Position numbers and translations under genes: made by a program. Source: Brevibacterium aurantiacum (GTDB lineage Bacteria; Actinomycetota; Actinomycetes; Actinomycetales; Brevibacteriaceae). From it: a DNA stretch of 64,000 nucleotides. The notes below the pieces were generated by a model. It had not been told where the DNA came from. It saw nothing but the letters and a program-made list of their open reading frames with translations, and ran no database searches. Of the stretch, positions 42,927 to 51,310 are shown one piece after another (position 1 is the first letter of the stretch; every line of letters starts with the position of its first letter). The DNA is taken from positions 124,001-188,000 of the forward strand of contig NZ_FXZB01000002.1 of NCBI RefSeq assembly GCF_900169065.1. Reading direction: 5' to 3'.

Positions 42927-43526
42927 TCAGCCGTCCCCGGCCCGTTCGAAGCGCAGCAGGGTCATTCCACCGGGGTAGCTTGTGGCCTCGGCCCGAGACC
43001 AGATCTCCCTGTCGAATCCTGCGTCGTGACCCCAGAGCGGAATTCCCGAGCCCAGGGTCACGGGCCCGAGTTTGATGATCAGTTCGTCGATCTCCGGTCG
43101 CAGGCTCGCCGCGAGTGTGCCTCCACCGACAAGCCAGATGCCCTTGCCCGGTTCGCCCTTGAGCTGCCTGATCCGCTCGATCGGATCGCCGCTGACGATT
43201 TCGACGTCCGAATCGGATGGAGACTCCAGAGTCGTTGAGACCACGAGGTGGCGCAGATGAGGGTAGGCGTTCGGCAATCCAGCGGCCAGGCCGATTTCGA
43301 AGGAACGACGTCCCTCGACCACGGTGTCGAAGTGATGCCCAGGGTCGGTGACGCCCAGCGCCTGCCGGGCGGGGCCGGGCAGAGTCTCGGGGTACTCGGT
43401 GCGGATGAAGTCGAGGTAGTCATCGGTCATGGGCCACCAGGAACTCGGATCGCTCCCATCGGGTCCTGCGATGAAGCCGTCGAGGGAGGAGGCCACGAAA
43501 TAGCTCAGTCTTCGTTGATCGGGCAT
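42927..43526 (-). CDS. Dihydrofolate-reductase family protein (RibD C-terminal type)
   Basis: 199 residues. Strands YFVASSLDGFIAGPDGSDPSSW, HFDTVVEGRRSFEIG, HLVVSTTL, IWLVGGGTLAASLRPEIDELIIKLGPVTLGSGIPLWG. The GGGTLAASL motif is the NADPH-binding loop of the RibD-C/DHFR-like group. The substrate is not known; many lie beside regulators. It sits 9 bp from the end of the HxlR gene on the same strand, and the VOC remnant lies immediately beyond its stop. Confidence 0.85.
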   Translation of the reverse strand: MPDQRRLSYFVASSLDGFIAGPDGSDPSSWWPMTDDYLDFIRTEYPETLPGPARQALGVTDPGHHFDTVVEGRRSFEIGLAAGLPNAYPHLRHLVVSTTLESPSDSDVEIVSGDPIERIRQLKGEPGKGIWLVGGGTLAASLRPEIDELIIKLGPVTLGSGIPLWGHDAGFDREIWSRAEATSYPGGMTLLRFERAGDG

Positions 43527-43535
43527 CTTCGCAGT

Positions 43536-44030
43536 CTAAACCAGCGAACCCGCCGGCCCCAGGGTGACGCGAACGTTCTTCCACGGCTTCACCCAGGTCA
43601 TCGCCTCGGCCACGAGCGTCTGACCACACGAGCTGCACACTTCACCGTGCGTGGTCTCCTCGCCGCAGACTTCGTGGATCATCGCCATATGTCCGCCTGC
43701 AGCGGGCATCTCCGTGTGCTTCTCTCCCCAGAGCGCAAGCTGCTGGAGGATCGGCAGGAGATCGGCCGCGGCTTCGGTGGCAGCGTATTTCTGGCGGGTG
43801 CGCGCACCGTCCTGGTAGTCGACCCGCTCGAGCAGACCGGCCTCGACCATCGCATGCAGACGTCGGCTGAGCACCGCTTCGGAGATCCGCAGACCCTCAC
43901 GCAGCGCCTCAAAGCGACCGCGTCCATGGAGGACGTCACGGACGATGAGCAGCACCCAGGGGTCACCGAGCACATCGAGCGATCTCCCGATGGGGCACAG
44001 CGCCTCGGACCAGTCTGATCTCAACGGCAT
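43536..44030 (-). CDS. HxlR-family transcriptional regulator
   Basis: 164 residues. N-terminal LCPIGRSLDVLGDPWVLLIVRDVLHGRGRFEALREGLRISEAVLSRRLHAMVEAGLLERV is an HxlR winged helix with the conserved CPI and GDPW. The C-terminus has CGEETTHGEVCSSCGQTL, a cysteine-rich zinc-ribbon-like end that HxlR proteins usually lack; it may bind metal or sense oxidants. Divergent from an MFS gene, with repeated elements in the intergenic region. Confidence 0.9.
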   Translation of the reverse strand: MPLRSDWSEALCPIGRSLDVLGDPWVLLIVRDVLHGRGRFEALREGLRISEAVLSRRLHAMVEAGLLERVDYQDGARTRQKYAATEAAADLLPILQQLALWGEKHTEMPAAGGHMAMIHEVCGEETTHGEVCSSCGQTLVAEAMTWVKPWKNVRVTLGPAGSLV

Positions 44031-44064
44031 GAGCCCTTTCCTTTCTTCAGCGAAGTCTGTCTAT

Positions 44065-44095
44065 ACTTCTTCAAGCATAACTTCTTTCAAGAAAG
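44065..44095. promoter_or_regulatory. HxlR/MFS intergenic operator elements
   Basis: ACTTCTT at 44065-44071 and 44080-44086, 15 bp apart, and CTTTC-AA-GAAAG (44084-44095). The 77-bp spacer between the divergent HxlR and MFS genes is AT-richer than its neighbours. Binding by HxlR is inferred. Confidence 0.5.
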
Positions 44096-44107
44096 TGTGA
44101 GGGATCG

Positions 44108-45454
44108 ATGTCGACCACTCCTCGAGGCACCACCGGACCACAGGGGTCGAAGCGCCGCCGCGTTCACCCTGCCTGGTGGGTAGCGGCCGTCGCCTTCCTT
44201 GCCCTGCTCGCCGCAGCAGGCTTCCGGGCAGCACCTGGCGCACTCATGATCCCGCTCCACAATGACTTCGGCTGGTCGATGAGTGTCATGTCATTGGCAG
44301 TCAGCGTCAACCTCATCCTCTACGGACTCACGGCCCCGTTCGCCGCTGCGCTCATGGATCGCTTCGGAGTTCGCCAAATCGTCGCCCTCGCGCTCTTCCT
44401 CGTCGCCGCCGGCGCCGGTGGCAGCGTCATCATGACCGCTTCGTGGCAGCTGCTCGTCTTCTGGGGCGTGCTGATCGGGCTGGGCACGGGGTCAATGGCC
44501 ATGGTCTTCGCCGCAACCATTGCCAATCGCTGGTTCATCCGCCGGCGCGGACTGGTCATGGGGATGCTCACCGCCGGGTCGGCCACCGGTCAGCTCATCT
44601 TCCTGCCCCCGGTCGCCGCAATCGCCGAGTCCACCGGGTGGCGACCCGCTTCGCTGCTCATCGCCGCCGCGGCTCTCGTGGCCGTGCCGATCGTATGGTT
44701 CGTCCTGCGCGATCACCCTGAGGACCGCGGAGTCCTGCCCTACGGTGCCGATCCCGAGACCTATGTTCCCGAGGAGAAGCCGACGGGCGGAGCCGCCAAG
44801 CGCGCGTTTGCGGGGCTGGCTTTCGCGGTGCGACACCGTTCCTTCTGGGCTCTGGCGATCGCGTTCGCCATCTGCGGGGCAACGACCAACGGGCTCATCG
44901 GCATCCACTTCATCCCGTCCGCCCATGACCACGGAATGCCGTCGACAACAGCGGCGGGCCTGCTCGCCGTCGTCGGTGTCTTCGACATCGTCGGCACCGT
45001 ATTCTCGGGCTGGCTTACCGACAAGTTCGACCCGCGCATCCTTCTCCTCACGTACTACACGTTCCGCGGCGTCGGGCTTCTGCTTCTGCCCTGGCTGCTC
45101 TCGGACATCGTGCACCCGTCCATGGTGCTCTTCATCGTCATCTACGGCCTCGACTGGGTCGCCACCGTTCCGCCCACCTCGGCGCTGTGTCGTGAGGTAT
45201 TCGGCGAGCAGGGGACGATCGTCTTCGGCTGGGTCTTCGCGGCCCACCAGCTCGGTGCTGCGGCTGCGGCCTTCGGTGCGGGCGTCATCCGCGACGTCTT
45301 CGGCGAGTACACCTACGCCTGGTGGGGCGGTGCCGCGATGTGCGCGGTCGCTGCCGCGCTGTCGTTTGCCGTGAAACGCAGCAGGCAGTGCTCTTCCCGG
45401 ACCACCATCATCGCCGAGGCGGCCCCCAGTTCCGCTTCTCGCGCTGAGAACTGA
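44108..45454 (+). CDS. MFS transporter (OFA/MCT-like)
   Basis: 448 residues with twelve hydrophobic segments. The opening PAWWVAAVAFLALLAAAGFRAAPGALMIPLHNDFGW and the TANRWFIRRRGLVMGMLTAGSATGQL signature resemble the oxalate/formate and monocarboxylate-type MFS proteins; PTSALCREVFGEQGTIVFGWVFAAHQLGA in the second half supports this. Substrate likely a small organic anion. Divergent from the HxlR gene that presumably represses it. Confidence 0.85.
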   Translation: MSTTPRGTTGPQGSKRRRVHPAWWVAAVAFLALLAAAGFRAAPGALMIPLHNDFGWSMSVMSLAVSVNLILYGLTAPFAAALMDRFGVRQIVALALFLVAAGAGGSVIMTASWQLLVFWGVLIGLGTGSMAMVFAATIANRWFIRRRGLVMGMLTAGSATGQLIFLPPVAAIAESTGWRPASLLIAAAALVAVPIVWFVLRDHPEDRGVLPYGADPETYVPEEKPTGGAAKRAFAGLAFAVRHRSFWALAIAFAICGATTNGLIGIHFIPSAHDHGMPSTTAAGLLAVVGVFDIVGTVFSGWLTDKFDPRILLLTYYTFRGVGLLLLPWLLSDIVHPSMVLFIVIYGLDWVATVPPTSALCREVFGEQGTIVFGWVFAAHQLGAAAAAFGAGVIRDVFGEYTYAWWGGAAMCAVAAALSFAVKRSRQCSSRTTIIAEAAPSSASRAEN

Positions 45455-45572
45455 GGCCCGAGATTCGGGTCAGAGGTGGGCAAGGTGTGAGACCGACTTG
45501 CCCCAGCGGAATGCGCACGTCATTCTTCTTGTTGACCCTGTATCGCCGTTTCCTATGCTCGAGAGGACGTTC

Positions 45573-46946
45573 ATGAGCAAGTTCGCAGTGACAAATGCCA
45601 ATACCGGTGAGATCGAGGAGGAGTTCGCCTCCGTTCCCAAGGAAGAGATTCCCGGTTACATCGATCGCGCCCACGAAGCCCACCTGTCGTGGAAAGAGAC
45701 TCCGCTGCATGAGCGCGCGACGATCCTGCGGAAGTTCGCTGACCTCGTCGATGCCAATGCCGACGAGATGACCGACATCATCGGCCGTGAGATGGGCAAG
45801 ATCAAGAAGCAGGGACTCGGCGAGGTCGACAAGGTCGCCCGCACAGCCCGCTGGATGGCCGACAACGCCGCCACCCACCTGGCACCCACACATCTGGCTG
45901 CCGCAGGTGCGGCCAGCAGCTACGTGCGCCACCAGCCGCTTGGCGTGCTGCTGGGAATCATGCCGTGGAACTTCCCCTACAACCAGATCGCTCGCTTCGT
46001 GCTGCCCAACCTCATGGTCGGCAACTCGATCATCATGAAGCAGGCCTCCATCTGCCCGAAGTCCTCACAGTACTTCGAAGATCTCCTCACCGAGGCGGGG
46101 CTGCCCAAGGGTGTGTACCAGAACATCTACCTCGACAGCTCCCACGCCGAGGAGGTCCTCAAGGACTTCCGCGTCAAGGGCTTCTCGCTCACCGGGTCCG
46201 AGGGTGCCGGTGCCTCAGTGGCCGCCATCGCCGCCAAGTACTACAAGCGTGCCGTCCTCGAACTCGGCGGCAATGACCCCGCCGTCGTCCTCGACTCGAA
46301 GGACGTGCCGGCACTGGCCCAGAAGCTCGTCGGACTGCGCCTGGCGAACGCCGGTCAGGTCTGCACCTCACCGAAGCGCATGATCGTCGTCGATGATCTC
46401 TACGACGAGTTCCTCGCCGAGGCCGTCAAGGCCGCCGAGGCGACGAAGGTCTCGACCTTCGATGACCCGGATGTCGGCATGGGACCGGTCTCCTCCGAGG
46501 GCGCCCTCGATGAGGTTGTCGCCATGATCGACAAGGCAGTATCCGATGGTGCCACTTTGCACACCGGCGGCAAGAAGCTCGACCGTCCAGGTTGGTTCAT
46601 GTCGCCTGCAGTGATCTCCGACATCGACCCGAAGTCGGACCTCGGCTGCAATGAGCTCTTCGGACCCGCAGTCATGATCTACCGAGCCAAGGACGAAGAG
46701 GATGCACTGCGTCTGGCCAATGACACCGAATACGGTCTCATGAGCTCGGTGTGGACCGATGACCTCGAAAAGGGTCAGCAGTTCGGCGCCAAGATCAACG
46801 CCGGCATGACGCTGATCAACTCCCACATGGAGTCCGGTCCCGAATACCCGTTCGGCGGCATCAACCGCTCGGGTTACGGTCGCGAGAACGCCCAGTGGGC
46901 ATTCCAGGCGTTCACAAACGAACACCTGATCCGCGTTCACGCCTGA
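45573..46946 (+). CDS. gabD: NAD(P)-dependent succinate-semialdehyde dehydrogenase-type aldehyde dehydrogenase
   Basis: 457 residues from ATG 45573 (GAGAGGACGTTC upstream). Aldehyde dehydrogenase landmarks: GIMPWNFPYNQIARFVLPNLMVGN, GFSLTGSEGAGASVAAIAAKYYKRAVLELGGNDPAVVLDS, catalytic Cys in LANAGQVCTSPKR, and NEDEEDALRLANDTEYGL-type C-terminus. This is the class that oxidises succinate semialdehyde or similar four-carbon aldehydes to acids. No GABA transaminase is adjacent, so the substrate is uncertain. Confidence 0.88.
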   Translation: MSKFAVTNANTGEIEEEFASVPKEEIPGYIDRAHEAHLSWKETPLHERATILRKFADLVDANADEMTDIIGREMGKIKKQGLGEVDKVARTARWMADNAATHLAPTHLAAAGAASSYVRHQPLGVLLGIMPWNFPYNQIARFVLPNLMVGNSIIMKQASICPKSSQYFEDLLTEAGLPKGVYQNIYLDSSHAEEVLKDFRVKGFSLTGSEGAGASVAAIAAKYYKRAVLELGGNDPAVVLDSKDVPALAQKLVGLRLANAGQVCTSPKRMIVVDDLYDEFLAEAVKAAEATKVSTFDDPDVGMGPVSSEGALDEVVAMIDKAVSDGATLHTGGKKLDRPGWFMSPAVISDIDPKSDLGCNELFGPAVMIYRAKDEEDALRLANDTEYGLMSSVWTDDLEKGQQFGAKINAGMTLINSHMESGPEYPFGGINRSGYGRENAQWAFQAFTNEHLIRVHA

Positions 46947-46973
46947 GGACCGATCCTCGAATCTGAATAGACA

Positions 46974-47016
46974 AAGATCCCGCCGACAGCGTCCATATCG
47001 CTGTCGGCGGGATCTT
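46974..47016. terminator. Strong terminator between gabD and tRNA-Ala
   Basis: 18-bp perfect arms (46974-46991 and 46999-47016) with a 7-nt loop, followed on the plus strand by CTTTTA. Stops gabD and, read the other way, the minus-strand tRNA gene 34 bp away. Confidence 0.9.
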
Positions 47017-47049
47017 CTTTTACGAGTGCTGTCTCAATAGCTTCTCGAG

Positions 47050-47122
47050 TGGAGGTAAGGGGACTCGAACCCCTAACCCCCTGCTTGCAAAGCAGGTGCG
47101 CTACCAATTGCGCCATACCCCC
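47050..47122 (-). tRNA. tRNA-Ala (anticodon TGC), copy 1
   Basis: 73-nt tRNA on the minus strand: acceptor GGGGGTA/TACCTCC, D arm GCGCAATTGGTAGCGC, anticodon stem CTGCT/AGCAG with loop TTGCAAG, T arm GGGGTTCGAGTCCCC. Its sequence is the same as the copy at 49941-50013. Confidence 0.96.
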
Positions 47123-47325
47123 TCAGAGCACAGGCCGATATTACCCGCTTGAACGGTGCGTGCGAAATCGGCTGTGGTCCACAAGCAACGGCAACGACCT
47201 GCGAAGACCCCTCCAGGCCCATCTACACGCGCTTGGCACCCCGACCTCGGGGCCGGTGTCGGCAATCTTCGTAAACCCCTCGTTTTCAGACAATCACCCG
47301 TGGCCCGAGCAATCACCGAAGATTC

Positions 47326-48108
47326 TTACGCAGGGTCGCTATATGTCGAGTCCTCGAATCGATCACCGGTGTGCCTCAGCGATTCCGATCCTGTCTGCGC
47401 CTGCCCGCCGATGGTTTCGACCTGGAGTGTCAGTGCCGCGATCGACTCCTCGAGGGCATGGATGTGGGCGACGGTGGCTGATTGGTTCTCCTCCGCATCC
47501 GTCGATACCTTCTCGACGATCCAGGAGGCCAGCGTGCCGGTGACGACGCCGAGCAGAGCAATCCCACCCAGCATGAGGCACACAGCGAGCATCCGGCCCA
47601 ACCCGCTCATCGGCGCCATGTCCCCGTAGCCGACGGTGGTCACGGTGACGAAGGCCCACCAGATCGCATCGGGGAAGGAATTGATCGCCGATTCGGTTCC
47701 GCGTTCGGCGTCGAGGACGGCGAGTGCAGCGGCGTAGACGAGCAGTGCTGACGCCGAAGCGGTGTAGATGAGGATCTTCCCGCGCACAGCGGTGCCGACG
47801 GTGCGGTTGAGGATGTGCAGGACCGTGATGGCCCGCAGGACTCGCATGGGCCGCAGCAACGGCAGGGCGATGACTGCGAGATCGAAGAGATGGTGACGAA
47901 ACCAGGCCCAGCGATCCTCGGCGAGCCAGAGGTTGACCACGTAGTCGATGACGAAGACGAGCCACGTGATGATGACCAAGGCCATAGCGAGTTGGGCATA
48001 TGTGCCGGTGGGCGCTCCGATCACCTGCCAGCTGTAGGCACCGAGGAAGGTGAGCGCGGCGACCACGAGTGGCCATTCCATGATGTGCTGCCAGCGTTTC
48101 GAATTCAC
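47326..48108 (-). CDS. Voltage-gated-type potassium channel subunit
   Basis: 260 residues, six-transmembrane channel: hydrophobic segments at WPLVVAALTFLGAYSWQVI, LAMALVIITWLVFVIDYVV, LFDLAVIALPLL, an arginine-bearing S4-like RPMRVLRAITVLHILNR, KILIYTASASALLVYAAALAV, then the pore helix with selectivity filter TVTTVGYGDMAPMS and a last helix LAVCLMLGGIALLGVVTGTLASW. The C-terminal 60 residues form a probable coiled coil (EENQSATVAHIHALEESIAAL). Lies between two tRNA-Ala copies. Confidence 0.92.
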   Translation of the reverse strand: MNSKRWQHIMEWPLVVAALTFLGAYSWQVIGAPTGTYAQLAMALVIITWLVFVIDYVVNLWLAEDRWAWFRHHLFDLAVIALPLLRPMRVLRAITVLHILNRTVGTAVRGKILIYTASASALLVYAAALAVLDAERGTESAINSFPDAIWWAFVTVTTVGYGDMAPMSGLGRMLAVCLMLGGIALLGVVTGTLASWIVEKVSTDAEENQSATVAHIHALEESIAALTLQVETIGGQAQTGSESLRHTGDRFEDSTYSDPA

Positions 48109-48188
48109 GCCGATGACTCTAGTTCAGGTCGTTGCCACAGCGCCACACGTGCAGATGGGCAGGAACCTTGGGTCAACTCATCCTCAGA

Positions 48189-49691
48189 TTATGTGGCAGG
48201 TGTCTCCGGAACCAGGGGGACCTCCTCGGCGGGGGCGTCTTCCTGATCTTCGGGCTTCTTGATGAAGAACGACAGCACCACGGGCACCAGGGCGATGACT
48301 GCGGCCAACAGGAACGCATTGTGCGCTCCCGGCGAACCTGACTCCGCGACGGAGCGTCCTGCCGCCTCACCCGAGTGCAGGGCAGAGGAGTAGATGGAGA
48401 TGAGAAGCGCGGTTCCGGCAGCTCCTGCCACCTGCTGCATGGTGTTCAGCGCCGCAGATCCGTGTGAGTACAGTTTCCGGTCCAGTGACCCCAGTGAGGC
48501 GGAGAACAGGGGTGTGAACGACCCGGCCAGCCCCAGTGACATGACCGTCTGGATGACGACGAGGACCCACGTGGGTGTGCCCACGCCGACCATGGAGTAG
48601 GCGAACATCGATGCAGCGATCATGACCGATCCTGGGACCAACAGTGTCCGTGGGCCCCGCGCATCGTAGATGCGGCCCATCACGGGAGCAAGAACGCCCA
48701 TCAGGATGGATCCGGGCAGGAGGACTAGACCCGACTGGGTGGCGTTGAGCCCGGCGACGTTCTGCAGGTACAGCGGAAGCAGGGAGAAGGTACCGAACAT
48801 GGCCAGCGAGACGACGGCCATGATGACGACTGCGATGACATAGTTCTTCGCGGAGAAGACGCGCAGGTCCAGCAGCGCCCGATCTTCCTTCTGCAGGATC
48901 AGCTGTCGCCAGGCGAACAGCCCCAGGAAGACGAGTCCCGCAGCGATCGCAGTCCAGGCGGAGCCGGTGGTGGAGCCGCCTGCCTGGCCCCCACCGAACT
49001 GGCTGAGACCGAAGACGATGCCGCCGAAGGCGAGGACAGAGAGCACGACTGAGACGATGTCGATCGGAGCATGGGTGCTCTCACCCAGGTTGGTCATCCA
49101 CTTGGCGCCGAAGCCGAGAGCGATGAGCGCGATCGGGAGGACGATGGCGAACAGCCAACGCCATCCCAGGGAGTCGAGCACGATGCCCGACATCGTCGGA
49201 CCGATTGCGGGAGCGAGCGAGATGACAAGGCCGACCCGACCCATCATCCGACCGCGCGAGTGGGCAGGGACGACATTCATGATCGTTGTCATCAGCAGGG
49301 GCATCATGATGCCGGTGCCCGCAGCCTGGACGACGCGTCCGACGAGTAGGACGGTGAAGCCCGGAGCCACGAGACAGATCAGGGTGCCAGCGGAGAACAG
49401 AATCATTGCCGCCAGGAAGATCTGACGGGTGGTGAAGCGCTGCAGGAGGAAACCGGTGGTGGGAATCACGACGGCCATGGTGAGCATGAACGCGCTGGTC
49501 AACCACTGACCGAGTTCCGGAGGGATACCGAGGGCAACGTTGAGCTCTGGGATCGCGATGGCCATCGTCGTTTCGTTGAGGATCGCAACGAAGGCAGCCA
49601 CCAGAAGCAGCCAGATCACCCGCATCCCGGCAGGATCGATGGCGTCAGCCTGCGCGTCGTTGGTACGGGAGGGCGAAGTGTCGCTGGACAA
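48189..49691 (-). CDS. MDR-type MFS transporter (DHA2 family)
   Basis: 500 residues from TTG 49691, chosen for the GGAG seven bases upstream; longer frames have no such site. Fourteen hydrophobic segments. Motifs: VIWLLLVAAFVAILNETTMAIAIPELNVALGIPPELGQWLTSAFMLTM, LVGRVVQAAGTGIMMPLLMTTIMNVVPAHSRGRMMG and FSLLPLYLQNVAGLNATQSGLVLLPGS are characteristic of EmrB/QacA-like exporters. Polyspecific drug efflux is the family function. Follows the upstream tRNA region and precedes the potassium channel on the same strand. Confidence 0.9.
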   Translation of the reverse strand: MSSDTSPSRTNDAQADAIDPAGMRVIWLLLVAAFVAILNETTMAIAIPELNVALGIPPELGQWLTSAFMLTMAVVIPTTGFLLQRFTTRQIFLAAMILFSAGTLICLVAPGFTVLLVGRVVQAAGTGIMMPLLMTTIMNVVPAHSRGRMMGRVGLVISLAPAIGPTMSGIVLDSLGWRWLFAIVLPIALIALGFGAKWMTNLGESTHAPIDIVSVVLSVLAFGGIVFGLSQFGGGQAGGSTTGSAWTAIAAGLVFLGLFAWRQLILQKEDRALLDLRVFSAKNYVIAVVIMAVVSLAMFGTFSLLPLYLQNVAGLNATQSGLVLLPGSILMGVLAPVMGRIYDARGPRTLLVPGSVMIAASMFAYSMVGVGTPTWVLVVIQTVMSLGLAGSFTPLFSASLGSLDRKLYSHGSAALNTMQQVAGAAGTALLISIYSSALHSGEAAGRSVAESGSPGAHNAFLLAAVIALVPVVLSFFIKKPEDQEDAPAEEVPLVPETPAT

Positions 49692-49897
49692 AGAGGAACT
49701 CCGATCGAGTGATGTGATCAAGGGCCGAACTGGCTTCTGCAGCCATCTGCCCCGGAAGGCGAGTGCGAGTTCGGAAACTGCGAACGACATTCGCGGATGT
49801 AGCAGGCAACAATGATGAGGGCGGACTTATTCCGAACAGAGAGCGAAAAGAGACCGGAAGTGGAGAGAGTGCGGGGCACGAGGGAAGTTCTTCACAA

Positions 49898-49932
49898 CGA
49901 AGGCTCCGGACCGATTCGGTCCGGAGCCTTCG
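49898..49932 (-). terminator. Hairpin after tRNA-Ala copy 2
   Basis: 16-bp perfect arms CGAAGGCTCCGGACCG (49898-49913) and its complement (49917-49932) with a 3-nt loop, 8 bp past the tRNA 3' end on the minus strand. A T-run is weak. Confidence 0.75.
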
Positions 49933-49940
49933 TCATCTGG

Positions 49941-50013
49941 TGGAGGTAAGGGGACTCGAACCCCTAACCCCCTGCTTGCAAAGCAGGTGCGCTACCAATT
50001 GCGCCATACCCCC
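49941..50013 (-). tRNA. tRNA-Ala (anticodon TGC), copy 2
   Basis: 73 nt, the same sequence as copy 1 at 47050-47122, with the same TGC anticodon and arms. Together with tRNA-Ile it forms the usual post-gyrA tRNA pair of actinobacteria. Confidence 0.96.
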
Positions 50014-50028
50014 AAACGGGATTCACCT

Positions 50029-50145
50029 TCACACCGAGTCGGTGTGTTCAGACCATTCGGCTTGGGCACTGAGATTACCGTGCCGCCACCGGAAGAAAAC
50101 TCCGAGTCCCACAAGCGTGAGACCACTGAGAATCCACTTCTTCAT
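50029..50145 (-). CDS. DLW-39-like 38-residue protein
   Basis: ATG 50145 preceded by GAGGAGGATC, a near-perfect ribosome site. The product starts MKKWILSGLTLVGLGVFFRW, a short membrane helix, and ends SAQAEWSEHTDSV, close to the (D)LW-type C-terminus of the DLW-39 family that lies between tRNA-Ile and tRNA-Ala in many actinobacteria; AEW replaces DLW here. Function unknown. Gene position and site support it more than length does. Confidence 0.75.
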   Translation of the reverse strand: MKKWILSGLTLVGLGVFFRWRHGNLSAQAEWSEHTDSV

Positions 50146-50164
50146 GATCCTCCTCGAAAGGATG

Positions 50165-50238
50165 TGGGCCTACCTGGACTTGAACCAGGGACCTCTTCGT
50201 TATCAGCGAAGCGCTCTAACCGCCTGAGCTATAGGCCC
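50165..50238 (-). tRNA. tRNA-Ile (anticodon GAT)
   Basis: 74 nt on the minus strand: acceptor GGGCCTA/TAGGCCC, D arm AGCTCAGGCGGTTAGAGC, anticodon loop CTGATAA (GAT), T arm CCTGGTTCAAGTCCAGG. Downstream of gyrA and the DUF3566 gene. Confidence 0.97.
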
Positions 50239-50455
50239 TTTTCAGGGGGTGAACCCGAAGTAAAACGATACCCAACGGGTCATTCCAACACAAATCGGCT
50301 GACAGTGACTCGCCTCACATGACCCCATAATACTCTGCGATCCTCCCCGGAACCGCCCGACGGCGGCTCGGAATTCCCAGACTGGGATTCCGAGCCGCCG
50401 CCAGGTTCTGGGAGCAGGTAGGAGCACATAGCACCGAAAGAGGCTGCCGCAGGTC

Positions 50456-51310
50456 TCAGTCGTCGGTCAGTGTCAGATGGAATCCACCCGCGATGAGGGA
50501 TCCGATGTTGTAGATGAACGCACCGAGAGTGGACAGGGCGGTCATCAGGACGATGTTGATGACTGCGATGATGAAGCCGGCGGCCACAACTCGTCCGAAA
50601 CCGAATATCCCGACGATCTTCTCGGCCGATTCCGCGCCGGCAACTTCGGAGATCGTCGTTTCCAGACCGCTCATGACGCCCGTGGCCTGGAGGACGACCC
50701 AGAGCACGACGAATGCCACGATGGTGGCGATGCCGATGGCCACAGACATGAGGAACGACATCTTCATGACCGACCATGGGTCCACCGCTGACACGGTGAG
50801 GCGAACCGTTCGCGGGCCCTTCTTCTTTTTATTGCCCTTGCCGCTGTCGACCATGTTCTTGACGCCCATTTTCACGCTGCCGGAGCTGGCGCGAATGGTG
50901 TTGGACGCTGATCCCATCGCCGAGGTGGCCGGACCACTTCCGGACGCTGAGTTCTGCGAACCGGTTGCCTGACTCGAAGGCGTCGAGCCACCGGTGGAGG
51001 TCCCGGCAGAGGGCTGCCGGCCGGAGGCCGAACCGGCTGAGGACTGACCGGCCGAGGGAGCCTTGCTGGGCTTCGGCGAGGCCTTGGGCGTAGGGGGAGC
51101 AACGACTCGGTTCCTATCGGGTGCAGTACCCGATTCACCCGAGCTTGCCGATCTATTCGAGCCCGCCGATTCGCCGGAGCCGCCCGGGTCATCGGAGCCG
51201 GAAGAATGATCAGCCTTCTCCCCGTCCTTCGACGATCCTGCTGTCAAGCGGGTGGAGCCACTGGACGTGCGTATGATCTTGCCTGAGCCTGGCTGTTTGT
51301 TCTCGCTCAC
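50456..51310 (-). CDS. DUF3566-domain membrane protein with Ser/Gly/Pro-rich N-terminus
   Basis: 284 residues. The first 165 residues are Ser/Gly/Pro/Ala/Lys low complexity. The C-terminal DUF3566 domain starts [39 protein letters not shown] and ends with a second membrane helix [34 protein letters not shown]. It lies directly downstream of gyrA (4-bp overlap), the usual actinobacterial position. Function unknown. One CGCCGAGGTGG copy lies in the low-complexity part at 50918-50928. Confidence 0.9.
   Translation of the reverse strand: MSENKQPGSGKIIRTSSGSTRLTAGSSKDGEKADHSSGSDDPGGSGESAGSNRSASSGESGTAPDRNRVVAPPTPKASPKPSKAPSAGQSSAGSASGRQPSAGTSTGGSTPSSQATGSQNSASGSGPATSAMGSASNTIRASSGSVKMGVKNMVDSGKGNKKKKGPRTVRLTVSAVDPWSVMKMSFLMSVAIGIATIVAFVVLWVVLQATGVMSGLETTISEVAGAESAEKIVGIFGFGRVVAAGFIIAVINIVLMTALSTLGAFIYNIGSLIAGGFHLTLTDD

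Noticed and set aside
47050..50013. tRNA-flanked integrative element
   Set aside because: No integrase, excisionase or phage gene between the tRNAs and both tRNA genes are complete; kept as a finding but not as a mobile element.
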